DNA from: CAYVZU01 sp964455935
Lineage (GTDB): Bacteria > Fibrobacterota > CAYVZU01
NCBI GenBank assembly: GCA_964455935.1
Contig: CAYVZU010000043.1
Span: forward strand, 1-27,761
Reading direction: 5' to 3'
DNA length: 27,761 bases
This document shows positions 15,411 to 23,225 of the stretch, piece after piece. The position numbers and the translations under genes are program-made. Below the pieces are notes generated by a model that was given only the letters and a program-made list of their open reading frames with translations, was not told the origin of the DNA and did not search any database. Each line of letters begins with the position of its first letter. The first letter of the stretch is position 1.

Positions 15411-16703
15411 ATGGATTGGCCAAAACGAATTGCTTTCTTTGTATGGCTTTGTCTGTCCGGCGCAACCCTGGCCGATCCATACGACTTCGACGCTTCCGAG
15501 TTCGAGAAAAAACCCTATTCCATAAGCGGAAATATCGAATTGCGTCCTTCCCTGGCCGTTTTGAACCGCGAATCCGAATCTTATAAGACCAATTACGGAA
15601 CCGACGACGAACCCCGCTTTATCGACACTTATCTTTCTCGGCTTGAAGTATCCGGTGATTACCGCAAAGGCCGATTTTTCTTCTTTGCTTCAGGGCTTGG
15701 GTTTACCCAATATGAGCGTTATGGCGCTCTTTTGGATTACGATGCATACCCGTATGAAGCTTATGCCAGACTTGGGTTTGAAGGAAAATCGACGAATATC
15801 TGGCTCGGAAAAAGGACATTCAAATGGGGCAAAGGCTATGCTTATAATCCTACCGCTTTCGCGGCCCGTCCCAAGGACATAAACGATATCGAAGCGAGTC
15901 TGGAAGGTTATTGGTCGCTGTCCGGAGAATTCATCCGGGCTTTTTCGGGTCCGGTATCCACGCTGGCCATGAGCGCGGCAATTATTCCCGAACACGAAAA
16001 GATGAATAAGGGCTATATCGGCAAAGAAGGAGTCGCCGGGGCTGCGCAATTGTACCTCCTTGCTTTTGATACAGATATTGATTTCTGCTTTTATTCGGAT
16101 AATGAACAAAACGCCAAGGCAGGCATCGGATTTTCAAGAAATATTGGTCCCAATCTTGAGATCCACGGTGAAGGCGACTATGTCTCCGATCATCGAACCA
16201 CATTCATCACGCCAAGATACGACCTGNNNNNNNNNNCTGTAGCGGGTACGGCTTATAATGCTTTGCTGGGGGTCCGATATCTTACAAAATGGAATTCAAC
16301 AGTCATTGTCGAATATATCCGGAACGGTCAAGGCCTCGGTCAAGAGCAAATGGATGCATATTATTCCGCACAGCAGAATAGAGGCGCATTGTCACTTGAT
16401 GTCCGGAATTTTCTGAATCTCAACGCGGAACAATATATGGGGCAATTTGCAATGCGGGATTACATTTACGCAAAAATCTCGTATCCCGAACCTTTTGGTA
16501 TTTTGTATTTCACGCCTTCGGCTTACGCAACAGCCAACATGGATGACGCAAGCCTGATGACGGCTTTTGAAATCGCCTATACACGGTTTAAAAATACGAC
16601 TCTCACCGGAAAGATGATGGCTTTGCTCGGCGATTCGCAAAGCGAATACGGAGGCAAAATAAAAGATGTCCAATTGGAATTCAGGGGCAGATATTACTTT
16701 TAG
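15411..16703 (+). CDS. Predicted outer-membrane beta-barrel protein (contains an assembly gap)
   Basis: The product is at least 430 residues. A signal peptide (KRIAFFVWLCLSGATLA, cleavage before DPYDF) is followed by alternating amphipathic strands typical of a barrel (for example KGRFFFFASGLGFTQY and STNIWLGKRTFKWGKGYAYNP). The protein ends in QLEFRGRYYF; a C-terminal aromatic (Phe) is the recognition signal for outer-membrane barrel assembly. Ten Ns at 16227-16236 fall inside the gene; the frame continues across them, but the real gap length is unknown. No plug or porin family is recognised. It follows the LolA-like gene by 13 nt and precedes the permease pair by 25 nt, placing it in the same operon. 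A role as exit pore or acceptor in the outer membrane is inference. Confidence 0.75.
   Translation: MDWPKRIAFFVWLCLSGATLADPYDFDASEFEKKPYSISGNIELRPSLAVLNRESESYKTNYGTDDEPRFIDTYLSRLEVSGDYRKGRFFFFASGLGFTQYERYGALLDYDAYPYEAYARLGFEGKSTNIWLGKRTFKWGKGYAYNPTAFAARPKDINDIEASLEGYWSLSGEFIRAFSGPVSTLAMSAAIIPEHEKMNKGYIGKEGVAGAAQLYLLAFDTDIDFCFYSDNEQNAKAGIGFSRNIGPNLEIHGEGDYVSDHRTTFITPRYDLXXXXVAGTAYNALLGVRYLTKWNSTVIVEYIRNGQGLGQEQMDAYYSAQQNRGALSLDVRNFLNLNAEQYMGQFAMRDYIYAKISYPEPFGILYFTPSAYATANMDDASLMTAFEIAYTRFKNTTLTGKMMALLGDSQSEYGGKIKDVQLEFRGRYYF
16227..16236. other. Assembly gap (10 N)
   Basis: Ten undetermined bases lie within the beta-barrel gene. A run of exactly ten N is often a placeholder for a join of unknown length, so residues near 273-276 of the barrel protein are uncertain and the true gene may be longer or shorter. 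Confidence 0.99.
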
Positions 16704-16728
16704 ACGGCAAATTACTTAAGGAAAAGAA

Positions 16729-17199
16729 ATGGGCATTCTATTAACGATTACTCTTATAGCCGTTCTTGTCTCTTTTCTCTCCAACAAGCAAAAGACCTTG
16801 ATGGGCATCCGCAAGGGCCTTAAGATGTTTCTCGGCATTCTGCCGGATATGCTGGTAGTGCTGGTTTTGGCCTCGGCATTTATGGCGATGGTTCCGGAAT
16901 CGGCAATTACGCGTTTGCTGGGCCATGATGCAGGAGTAGCCGGCTTTCTTACCGCGGCTTTTATCGGCTCAGTAGCCCTAATTCCGGGTTTTATCGCGTA
17001 CCCGCTTGCCGCAGTCCTGCAACGCGGCGGCGTTTCGCTTAATGTAATCGCCGTTTTTATTACCACGCTCATGATGGTGGGGATTATCACGCTTCCCGTT
17101 GAACGGAAATACTTTGGCTGGAAAGTGGCGCTATGGCGAAATGGATTAAGTTTCGCGGGTGCGCTGGCCGTGGGCTTTCTGATGGGAGTTTTTCTATGA
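16729..17199 (+). CDS. Split YraQ-type permease, half A
   Basis: This 156-residue membrane protein has four or five hydrophobic segments, including ILPDMLVVLVLASAFMAMVP, a GHDAGVAGFLTAAFIGSVALIPGFIAYPLAAVLQRGGVS block, and FITTLMMVGIITLPVERKYFG. The last block is typical of half-size permeases related to COG0701 (YraQ/ArsP), which occur as two adjacent genes instead of one. The stop overlaps the ATG of the second half by 4 bp (ATGA). A full permease would need both halves to form a heterodimer. It lacks the CSC motif seen in the full-length permease of module 1, so the substrates probably differ. It carries no signal peptide and no soluble domain. Confidence 0.8.
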   Translation: MGILLTITLIAVLVSFLSNKQKTLMGIRKGLKMFLGILPDMLVVLVLASAFMAMVPESAITRLLGHDAGVAGFLTAAFIGSVALIPGFIAYPLAAVLQRGGVSLNVIAVFITTLMMVGIITLPVERKYFGWKVALWRNGLSFAGALAVGFLMGVFL

Positions 17200-17738
17200 A
17201 CGGAAATCATAAGGCCATTGGCAAATACCTTTTTGTAGGAGTATTCGTTGCTGGTGCGGTTCTTTCCTTACGGCTCGATTTTGCGCCGGGCATTGCCGCA
17301 AGCGGGAATTTTCGTGAATTCATTGTGGAGATGGCCGCATTTTTGCCTCTCATGTTTATTTTGATCGGGCTGATCGATGTATGGATACCCCACAATATCG
17401 CCGAAAAGCACATTGGAAAAGATGCGGGTGTTAAAGGCAGCTTGTGGGTCATTGCGCTCGCCATGCTGCAGGCAGGCCCTTTGTATGGCGCGTTTCCTGT
17501 TGCTTATCTGCTTTGGAAAAAGGGGTGTAGCCTCCGCAATATTTTCATCTATCTCGGCGCTTTTTCCACGGTCAAAATACCGATGCTTACTTTTGAAATC
17601 GGCTTTTTAGGTTTTCAATTTACGTTGCTGCGGACATTATTCACGTTACCGGTATTTATCGCCATCGCCATTATGCTTGAAGCTATCTTTTTAAAAAGCG
17701 ATATCATTATTGCGAATCCCAACGATGGGGAAAAATAA
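17196..17738 (+). CDS. Split YraQ-type permease, half B
   Basis: This encodes 180 residues from the ATG at 17196, which overlaps the stop of half A; an upstream in-frame start at 17133 lies inside half A and is rejected. Hydrophobic segments include LFVGVFVAGAVLSL, EMAAFLPLMFILIGLIDVWIP and LQAGPLYGAFPVAYLLWKKG, then FIYLGAFSTVKIPMLTFEIGFLG. The GLIDVWIP, GPLYGAFPVA and KIPMLTFE segments are the recurring marks of the second half of these split permeases. The C-terminus is a soluble tail (NPNDGEK). It should pair with half A to make one transporter, and the thioredoxin-CcdA fusion gene starts 39 nt downstream. The gene arrangement implies obligate co-expression. Confidence 0.82.
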   Translation: MNGNHKAIGKYLFVGVFVAGAVLSLRLDFAPGIAASGNFREFIVEMAAFLPLMFILIGLIDVWIPHNIAEKHIGKDAGVKGSLWVIALAMLQAGPLYGAFPVAYLLWKKGCSLRNIFIYLGAFSTVKIPMLTFEIGFLGFQFTLLRTLFTLPVFIAIAIMLEAIFLKSDIIIANPNDGEK

Positions 17739-17777
17739 TAGCCATTAACCATTCTTTTTGCTCCAAAGATTAATTCC

Positions 17778-18965
17778 ATGAAAACCGGCAACAAAAAATC
17801 CTTTATGCGCGCGCTTGGGTTTATACTGCTTTTCGTTGTTGTTTCAGGGGCAATTGCCGATGGCTTAATCAACCCAACCCCAAAGCTTGTTCTCCATTTC
17901 TTCGGCTCTTCCACATGCGGCGAATGCCTGGAAATCAAGCAGCATATTCTAAGGCCATTGCAGAATAAATATCCGGACCAATTGGAAATCCGGTTTCATG
18001 ATATCGATGAGAAGGAGGGATTTTCACTTCTCGATCGCATGGAAGAGCAATATGGTGTGACAGACCCTTCACCCCAGCAGCTCTATTTTCCCGATACCGT
18101 GCTTTTGGGGTTTGACGTGATTATGCAGCAGGCTTGGCCTTTAACCGAAGCCTATTTGAACCGGTCGGAAAAATGGGCTGCCAAATCGGCCGGTGCTCAA
18201 GCGGAGACAGGAGCCGTTGATTTTACGGAAAAGCTTAAAAAACGTTTTAAGAGTTTTTCTTTCCTTGGCATTGTCGCGGCAGGATTGGTGGACGGGGTTA
18301 ATCCATGCGCGATTGCAACCATAATTTTTCTGATCTCATTTCTTGCTGCAAAAAAGAGAAGCAGACGCGAAATTTTAATGGTTGGTCTCTCGTTTACCAC
18401 CGCCGTGTTTTTTACATACCTTCTTCTTGGCATGGGCGCTTTTAAGGCCATGGGATTTCTTTCCAAATACCGATGGATTTCCTTGGCTATTCGCTGGAGC
18501 GCGGTTGCGTTGGCCGGTATTGTGGGCTTGTATAGCTTTCGCGACGCTTTCATGTATCGCAAAAGCGGGAAAAGCCAGGACATTAAGTTGCAGCTTCCCA
18601 TGGCAATAAAACAGCGAATTCATTCCGTGATTCGGGATAATTTAACCGGATCGCAACTGGCCCTGGGCGCGGCCGTAACCGGTTTTCTAGTAACCTTACT
18701 AGAAGCCGTATGCACGGGCCAGGTATATTTGCCCACCATTGTGCTCATGACCAAACAGCAGGGCACGCGGATAACCGGCTGGATGTATCTTGTTTTATAT
18801 AATGTTCTTTTTGTTATGCCGCTTTTGCTGATTATGCTGCTTAGCTATTTCGGCCTAACCTGGGACAAGCTGGCCAAAACGTCCCAGAAAAACCTATTCA
18901 TCATTAAAATCACCTTCGGTATTGTGCTGATTGGGCTTGCCGTGTTTCTCGCAATCGCGGGTTAA
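17778..18965 (+). CDS. Thioredoxin-like domain fused to a CcdA-type electron conduit
   Basis: This 395-residue fusion has an N-terminal hydrophobic segment (about 12-30), then a thioredoxin-fold domain (about 36-125) with TCGEC (Cys47, Cys50) after LVLHFFGSS. A linker (about 126-160) leads to a CcdA-type membrane domain (about 161-395) carrying GVNPCAIATIIFLISFLA (Cys177) and LLEAVCTGQVYLPT (Cys312). One Cys in each half of the membrane domain is the arrangement used to move electrons across the membrane. If the N-terminal segment is a signal anchor, the thioredoxin domain faces the periplasm and is the immediate acceptor, so the module carries both parts in one chain. In module 1 the same functions are separate genes. 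The substrate of the reductant is unknown. Confidence 0.88.
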   Translation: MKTGNKKSFMRALGFILLFVVVSGAIADGLINPTPKLVLHFFGSSTCGECLEIKQHILRPLQNKYPDQLEIRFHDIDEKEGFSLLDRMEEQYGVTDPSPQQLYFPDTVLLGFDVIMQQAWPLTEAYLNRSEKWAAKSAGAQAETGAVDFTEKLKKRFKSFSFLGIVAAGLVDGVNPCAIATIIFLISFLAAKKRSRREILMVGLSFTTAVFFTYLLLGMGAFKAMGFLSKYRWISLAIRWSAVALAGIVGLYSFRDAFMYRKSGKSQDIKLQLPMAIKQRIHSVIRDNLTGSQLALGAAVTGFLVTLLEAVCTGQVYLPTIVLMTKQQGTRITGWMYLVLYNVLFVMPLLLIMLLSYFGLTWDKLAKTSQKNLFIIKITFGIVLIGLAVFLAIAG

Positions 18966-19021
18966 AAGATGCGCTTGCCCAAAGCGGTGTCCTTTTGCCT
19001 CGAGTTGCTCCTTAAAACGAG

Positions 19022-20215
19022 CTATCGGCGATAGGTTACAAATAAGAAAAGCACGATCACAACCAGCCCAAGCAATGCGCCTGTCAGAAACCCGTCTTGA
19101 ACAACCGTGGCTCCAATGACAAGCCCTGCGATCAAAGGGCCGCCGGAATGCCCTACGTCCATGATGGAGCTAAGTGCGCCCATGGAAGCACCGAGATGCT
19201 CCCGCCTGGTGATTTCGGCCACATAGGCGCTTGTGGCCACTGTGGCAAGGGACATCCCTAACCCAATAAGCAAACTGACGCCTGCAATGACTGCAAAGGC
19301 CGATGCAAAAGGCAGGAGTGCAATGGCAAGAGCAAGTGCCGCAAGGCCTGCGACGATCTGTATCCGCTTGTCGAATCTATCGGAGAGTTTCCCGAACAGG
19401 GGTTTGGTAAGGGCGATGGAAAGAACCTGGATGGAAAATATCAGTCCAACCGTCTTTGAGCTATAGCCAATACCCTTCAGATACCCGGGGCTGAACGTTT
19501 CGAATATTCCAAACGAAAAATAGATCGAAAGATCCGCAAGCGCTGTGGCAAGGATCACCTTGTTCGTCATGACGCCTCTCAGACTCTCAAAGAGATTCTG
19601 CAAGCTTGGCATTTTCATGGCAACGGTCTCCCCGGTTTTTATCAAAAAGGCAAATAGCACAACCGGCAGGGACATGGCAAATGCGGCAGCGTAAACAGCT
19701 TTGTAACTGATTATTTCTCCGTAAGATGAGAATAAGGAAATAATGAACCCTCCAACGATCGGCGCCATGGTGCGACCGGTAAGGGTGATCGCGGAATAGG
19801 TCCCGAGTTTTTCGCCTTTGTTTTTATCATACGCCTCGGCGATTGCGGCGGAAGCCACGGGGCCCAGTATGGCGGTTGCAATGCCATGGAAAAACCGGAT
19901 TGGAATGAGAAACCAGGCGTTAGAGACCAGAATGTATAGCAGCGGGGCCGCCAGAAAGACAAAAGAGGAAATAATCAGCATGCGGCGTTTCCCTATTTGA
20001 TCCGCGAAAATACCAACGGGAAAGCTGAAAACGATGCCGGCAAAGGGTGAAACAGCCGAAATAAGACCAAGCACCTGATCGCTGGCGCCCAGAGATTTTG
20101 TAAGATATGGCAATACGGGATTTTTGCTGATAGTCGTTGAGAAAATCCCGAAAAAGCCAATCAGGGACAGACAGTAAAGGACCCGGTTTTTGCCGTTTGC
20201 CTGTTGTTTTTCCAT
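19022..20215 (-). CDS. MFS transporter
   Basis: This 397-residue transporter has 12 predicted transmembrane helices. The MFS motif A between helices 2 and 3 reads FADQIGKRRMLI (about 71-82), and its second-half copy reads LFGKLSDRFDKRIQIV (about 272-287). The TM4-5 region carries RFFHGIATAILGPVASAAIAE, as in drug:H+ antiporters. The closest broad class is multidrug or small-molecule exporters of the DHA1 type; the substrate cannot be assigned. It starts 17 nt after the TauE/SafE frame and is probably the last gene of the padR-led operon. The stop region overlaps a small palindrome (CTATCGGCGATAG) that could help terminate transcription from either side of the convergent arrangement. Confidence 0.87.
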   Translation of the reverse strand: MEKQQANGKNRVLYCLSLIGFFGIFSTTISKNPVLPYLTKSLGASDQVLGLISAVSPFAGIVFSFPVGIFADQIGKRRMLIISSFVFLAAPLLYILVSNAWFLIPIRFFHGIATAILGPVASAAIAEAYDKNKGEKLGTYSAITLTGRTMAPIVGGFIISLFSSYGEIISYKAVYAAAFAMSLPVVLFAFLIKTGETVAMKMPSLQNLFESLRGVMTNKVILATALADLSIYFSFGIFETFSPGYLKGIGYSSKTVGLIFSIQVLSIALTKPLFGKLSDRFDKRIQIVAGLAALALAIALLPFASAFAVIAGVSLLIGLGMSLATVATSAYVAEITRREHLGASMGALSSIMDVGHSGGPLIAGLVIGATVVQDGFLTGALLGLVVIVLFLFVTYRR

Positions 20216-20231
20216 TGCATATCCGCTGCTT

Positions 20232-21009
20232 TTATATCAGACCCGCACCCAGCGCTGTGCCTAGCAGTATGAGGCAGACCGCAACCAGTCTCTGAATCCT
20301 GGATATTGTCATCTTTTTCAATAGCCTTTTCCCCAAGTAAGCACCCAAAAACGCGGCGAGCGTAGCGGTGACGATCATGAGCCTGGCTTCACCCCTAAAA
20401 GCTGTGAAATGTGACGAATGGAAAGATGCGCCATAGACAATCAGTCGCGCCATATCCACGATCACTGCGGCAACAACACCCGTTCCCACAAATGCTTCTT
20501 TCGATAGACCGGATTTGATAAGAAAAGCTGAGCGCAGGGCGCCCTGGTGGCCCGAAAGGCCTCCAAAGAACCCGGAGAGAACGCCACCCAAAGGCAAGTA
20601 TTTGGCCTGAAACTCCAGCCGGTTGAACCAAGGCATTAGTTCCAAGACGGAAAAAACCAGAATTAACGCGCCAATGCAAAGTTTAACGGCGGATCCGGGA
20701 ACCTATTGAGTAACGGAAAAGAGCGGGAATTGAATCAAAGGAGTTAAGCAATAACGCACCGCCAATAGCGGCAATAGCACCCGGCAAGGCAAAGCGTACA
20801 ACCACACCCCAGTTTGCATTTCTTCCGACAAGTGCCACCTTAAAAAAATTATTCATCAAGTGCACCGCGGCTGTGGCGGCAATTGCTATCGGCAATGGGA
20901 AAAACAAGGCGAATACCGGCATAAGTACCGTTCCAAGCCCAAAGCCGGAAAAAAGAGTTAGAAGCGAAATGCCGAATGCCACCAAGCTGACTATGACTGC
21001 AGGAATCAT
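20232..21009 (-). CDS. TauE/SafE-family permease, interrupted by one frameshift
   Basis: This is a sulfite-exporter TauE/SafE-type permease read in two frames. The N-terminal part (21009 down to about 20700) has VIVSLVAFGISLLTLFSGFGLGTVLMP and AVHLMNNFFKVALVGRNANW. The C-terminal part (about 20690 to 20232) has YLPLGGVLSGFFGGLSGHQGALR, FLIKSGLSKEAFVGTGVV and a final GAYLGKRLL block. The frames meet near 20685-20700, at GGTTCCCGGATCC; one small indel restores a single protein of about 258 residues. The typical family protein is about 250 residues, so a small indel rather than gross loss is likely, either an assembly error or a recent mutation. The start is 8 nt after padR. TauE/SafE permeases move sulfite, sulfoacetate or other sulfur-containing anions; the substrate here is unknown. 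Confidence 0.82.
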
Positions 21010-21017
21010 GATTGCAC

Positions 21018-21353
21018 CTACCTTTTTTCTTTGATTGTGTGATGTTCTTTCAGTTCATCGATGAGCTCGGTCGCTTGCCGGTATCCGGCTGCAAGCGCCT
21101 TTTCTCCTTCCTTGGTGATCCGGTAATATTTGCGGACTTTTCCACTCACCGTTTCGGAGCGCGATCTCAAAAGGCCCTTTTCCTGCATTTTATGCAGCAG
21201 GGGATACAGTGTGCCGGGACTAAGGCTGTAACCATGCCTTTGCAGTTCCTGGATCATCGCAAGGCCGAATACTTCTTCAATAGCGGCATGGTGCAAGATG
21301 TGCAGCTTGATGAAGCCGAGAAACAGATTACGGGAAGCTTCCGTGTTTTGCAT
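21018..21353 (-). CDS. PadR-family transcriptional regulator
   Basis: The open frame extends upstream, but the ATG at 21353 gives a PadR-type protein of about 111 residues with the expected start (the upstream part overlaps the operator palindromes). The winged helix has LGFIKLHILHHAAIEEVFGLAMIQELQRHGYSLSPGTLYPLLHKMQEKGLLR, and the wing reads VRKYYRITKEG. The PGTLYPLL segment is the PadR signature. A coiled-coil C-terminal helix (about 85-111) would mediate dimerisation. The ligand of PadR proteins is usually a phenolic acid or a drug-like compound. It heads a minus-strand operon with the TauE/SafE permease (8 nt) and an MFS transporter, so it likely represses these exporters until its ligand arrives. 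Confidence 0.85.
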   Translation of the reverse strand: MQNTEASRNLFLGFIKLHILHHAAIEEVFGLAMIQELQRHGYSLSPGTLYPLLHKMQEKGLLRSRSETVSGKVRKYYRITKEGEKALAAGYRQATELIDELKEHHTIKEKR

Positions 21354-21366
21354 AACAAACTTTATA

Positions 21367-21424
21367 ATATCGAATAACGATATCGATATACGATAATATA
21401 AAATGCATGCTTCTTTATAAGCAA
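21367..21424 (-). promoter_or_regulatory. Promoter and likely PadR operator
   Basis: On the minus strand, TTGCTT (21424-21419) and TATATT (21400-21395) are spaced by 18 bp. Just downstream, over the predicted transcription start, lies a perfect inverted repeat ATATCG (21367-21372), AATAA, CGATAT (21378-21383), within a cluster of CGATA/TATCG half-sites up to 21395. This ATAT-rich arrangement resembles known PadR-type sites, and its place downstream of the -10 box fits repression by roadblock. Confidence 0.6.
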
Positions 21425-21710
21425 GCTTGTATGTTGTGCGGAGAAGCGGCATTCCGCCTGCCTGCATTGACTTGGTAGACAAATAATTGCTGTGGCAGTT
21501 GAATGCGAAAACCTAACCCATCAGAAATACGATGCTGCCGGGCGACTGAAGGGGGGTGCCGATGCGGGGAGAACCATCTTGGCCTGCGGAACCGGCCTAC
21601 AATCGCGTCAGCTGGACGGAAGCGAAGCTTGTCCCAACTCCACAATGATCGATTGCGTAAAAATGGTGGAGCGGGCGGACGGAGTGATTACATTTTAATC
21701 CTCAATATCA

Positions 21711-22715
21711 TCAGGCTTGGGGCAACAGGGCCTTGATTCGTTCCTGAATACCAAGGGCAACTTGCGCGATAAAAAGGATGATCCGATCAAGGAGGGATCC
21801 TTTTCGGGTATCGACGGGAACGGGTTGTGGCATATTCAGACTGTTGCGAATATCCGGATATGCCATTTTACGATTTTCCATGCACAAGACCGGCTTTTTG
21901 CTCAATGCGGCGATCTGAACGGCAAGAGCGGGCGAACTTTCGATAAACAACACCGCTTCGGATTCATTGTAGATTCCGGCTTTGAAGCTGGCATATGCCC
22001 TGGCAGCTTTTCGTAATTCCATGCTGGGATAATCCATCATTTTCAGGTTGTCGTATTTAACCCCATGGCGAGCCAGCCATTTTACCGTTAGATCCCTATA
22101 CTTTTCCAGCCGGCATGTAACAAGCCAGCCAACTGGGTGCGTGGGAAGATACAGCGGTTCGGCCGTTTCCAGGAACTGCTTATACTTTCGTCCATTATCG
22201 TTTTCCGATTCCTTGGGGTCTCTGCATAAAACCCCATCGATATCCACGCAGGTTTTCGACAGAACCGGCTTGTTATGCATCAAATTCCATTCGAATATGC
22301 GCGGCATCGCAATTGTTTCCGCGTGCCAATTGACAAGCTTTCTGGAGTATGGATGCGTCGACAGGTAAACCGCCCCATACGTGATTCTATGTGGAAGCCG
22401 GGCATTTCGCAACAGTTGCCTCACCGTTGCCATTTGTTTACCGGAACAAACACTGTCGTCGACAACAAGCACATTCCGCTTTTTTCGAAGCAGGCTTTCG
22501 GTATTGATGCCCACGTACCGGGACCCCGCTCTTAATACGCGTCCGGCAATAAGCCCATCGATATCCGTCATTGGCAGATTCAAATGAAGCGAAATCAGGT
22601 TTGCCACGAGCAATCCGCTTCGGGGAATTCCCACGATCAGTTCAAGGTTTCTTGGCAAGCGACCCAGAGAATTGACGATGCGATCATTCAAATCAGCTAC
22701 GCTTCGGTAGTTCAT
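21711..22715 (-). CDS. Phosphoribosyltransferase-HAD fusion protein
   Basis: This 334-residue protein has two domains. Residues 1-120 form a type I phosphoribosyltransferase: an early GIPRSGLLVANLI segment, then the PRPP-binding loop VLVVDDSVCSGKQM (82-95). Residues about 152-290 resemble a HAD-type hydrolase, with the nucleophile motif VDIDG (Asp158, Asp160) and an FIESSP segment (about 257-262) late in the domain. The combination suggests a phosphoribosyl transfer coupled to phosphate hydrolysis, as in some polysaccharide, tellurite-resistance or nucleotide-scavenging contexts; the substrate is not visible. It stands alone, transcribed away from the intergenic stretch 22716-23314. The C-terminal tail (about 300-334) contains one hydrophobic helix (ILFIAQVALGIQERI). 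The family is likely conserved but lacks a named function known to me. Confidence 0.75.
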   Translation of the reverse strand: MNYRSVADLNDRIVNSLGRLPRNLELIVGIPRSGLLVANLISLHLNLPMTDIDGLIAGRVLRAGSRYVGINTESLLRKKRNVLVVDDSVCSGKQMATVRQLLRNARLPHRITYGAVYLSTHPYSRKLVNWHAETIAMPRIFEWNLMHNKPVLSKTCVDIDGVLCRDPKESENDNGRKYKQFLETAEPLYLPTHPVGWLVTCRLEKYRDLTVKWLARHGVKYDNLKMMDYPSMELRKAARAYASFKAGIYNESEAVLFIESSPALAVQIAALSKKPVLCMENRKMAYPDIRNSLNMPQPVPVDTRKGSLLDRIILFIAQVALGIQERIKALLPQA

Positions 22716-23225
22716 GAGAATGCCACCATTATTAACGGCAACTTTGCGTTGGGGGGAATTATCCTAGGCCGGCGAAGCCGGAACCGGAGTGAATAGAGTC
22801 AGGCAACTATTCAGCGCGCCGGCGGCAGAGGATGCTATCTGGACGGACTGTCATCAGCATTGAAATGAGGCTTAAGAAATTATCGCTGGAGTTTGCCCGC
22901 TGGATGCGGGCCGTGGGTAAGTGCGGTGATGGGGGGGGCACACCTCTGCCTTATCCATCCGCGCAAATCATATGCCCATCCAATTCTTGTCTCGGTTTTA
23001 TCCGGCAAAGTGCGGGGTGGTTGAAATGTCGCTTGGACCAGCAACCGTTAAAATCTATGCGCTGTCTATTGAAGGGCGGCCAGACTGGGAATCAGCCTGG
23101 CGGAAGTCGAGAAACACGCTATCAGGCACTATGTTTGGCACAATAGCGGAAGCGCTCAAATGAAGAAACCAATTCCGGCTTGAAATGAATCATTTCAAAG
23201 AGTAAACTACTCAGCTTTTTCACCA
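22716..23225. other. Intergenic stretch without a recognised gene
   Basis: No frame has a family-like sequence; plus-strand frames up to 23163 lack convincing starts. It contains a hairpin (CCGGC 22769-22773, GAA loop, GCCGG 22777-22781) and a perfect 17-bp palindrome (TGAAATGA-A-TCATTTCA, 23181-23197). Either could end transcription from an upstream gene or serve as a binding site; no T-tract confirms a terminator. Confidence 0.5.

Noticed and set aside
22972..23163. Plus-strand frame of 63 codons in the intergenic stretch
   Set aside because: No ribosome binding site or recognisable sequence; it could be a relic, but nothing supports it.
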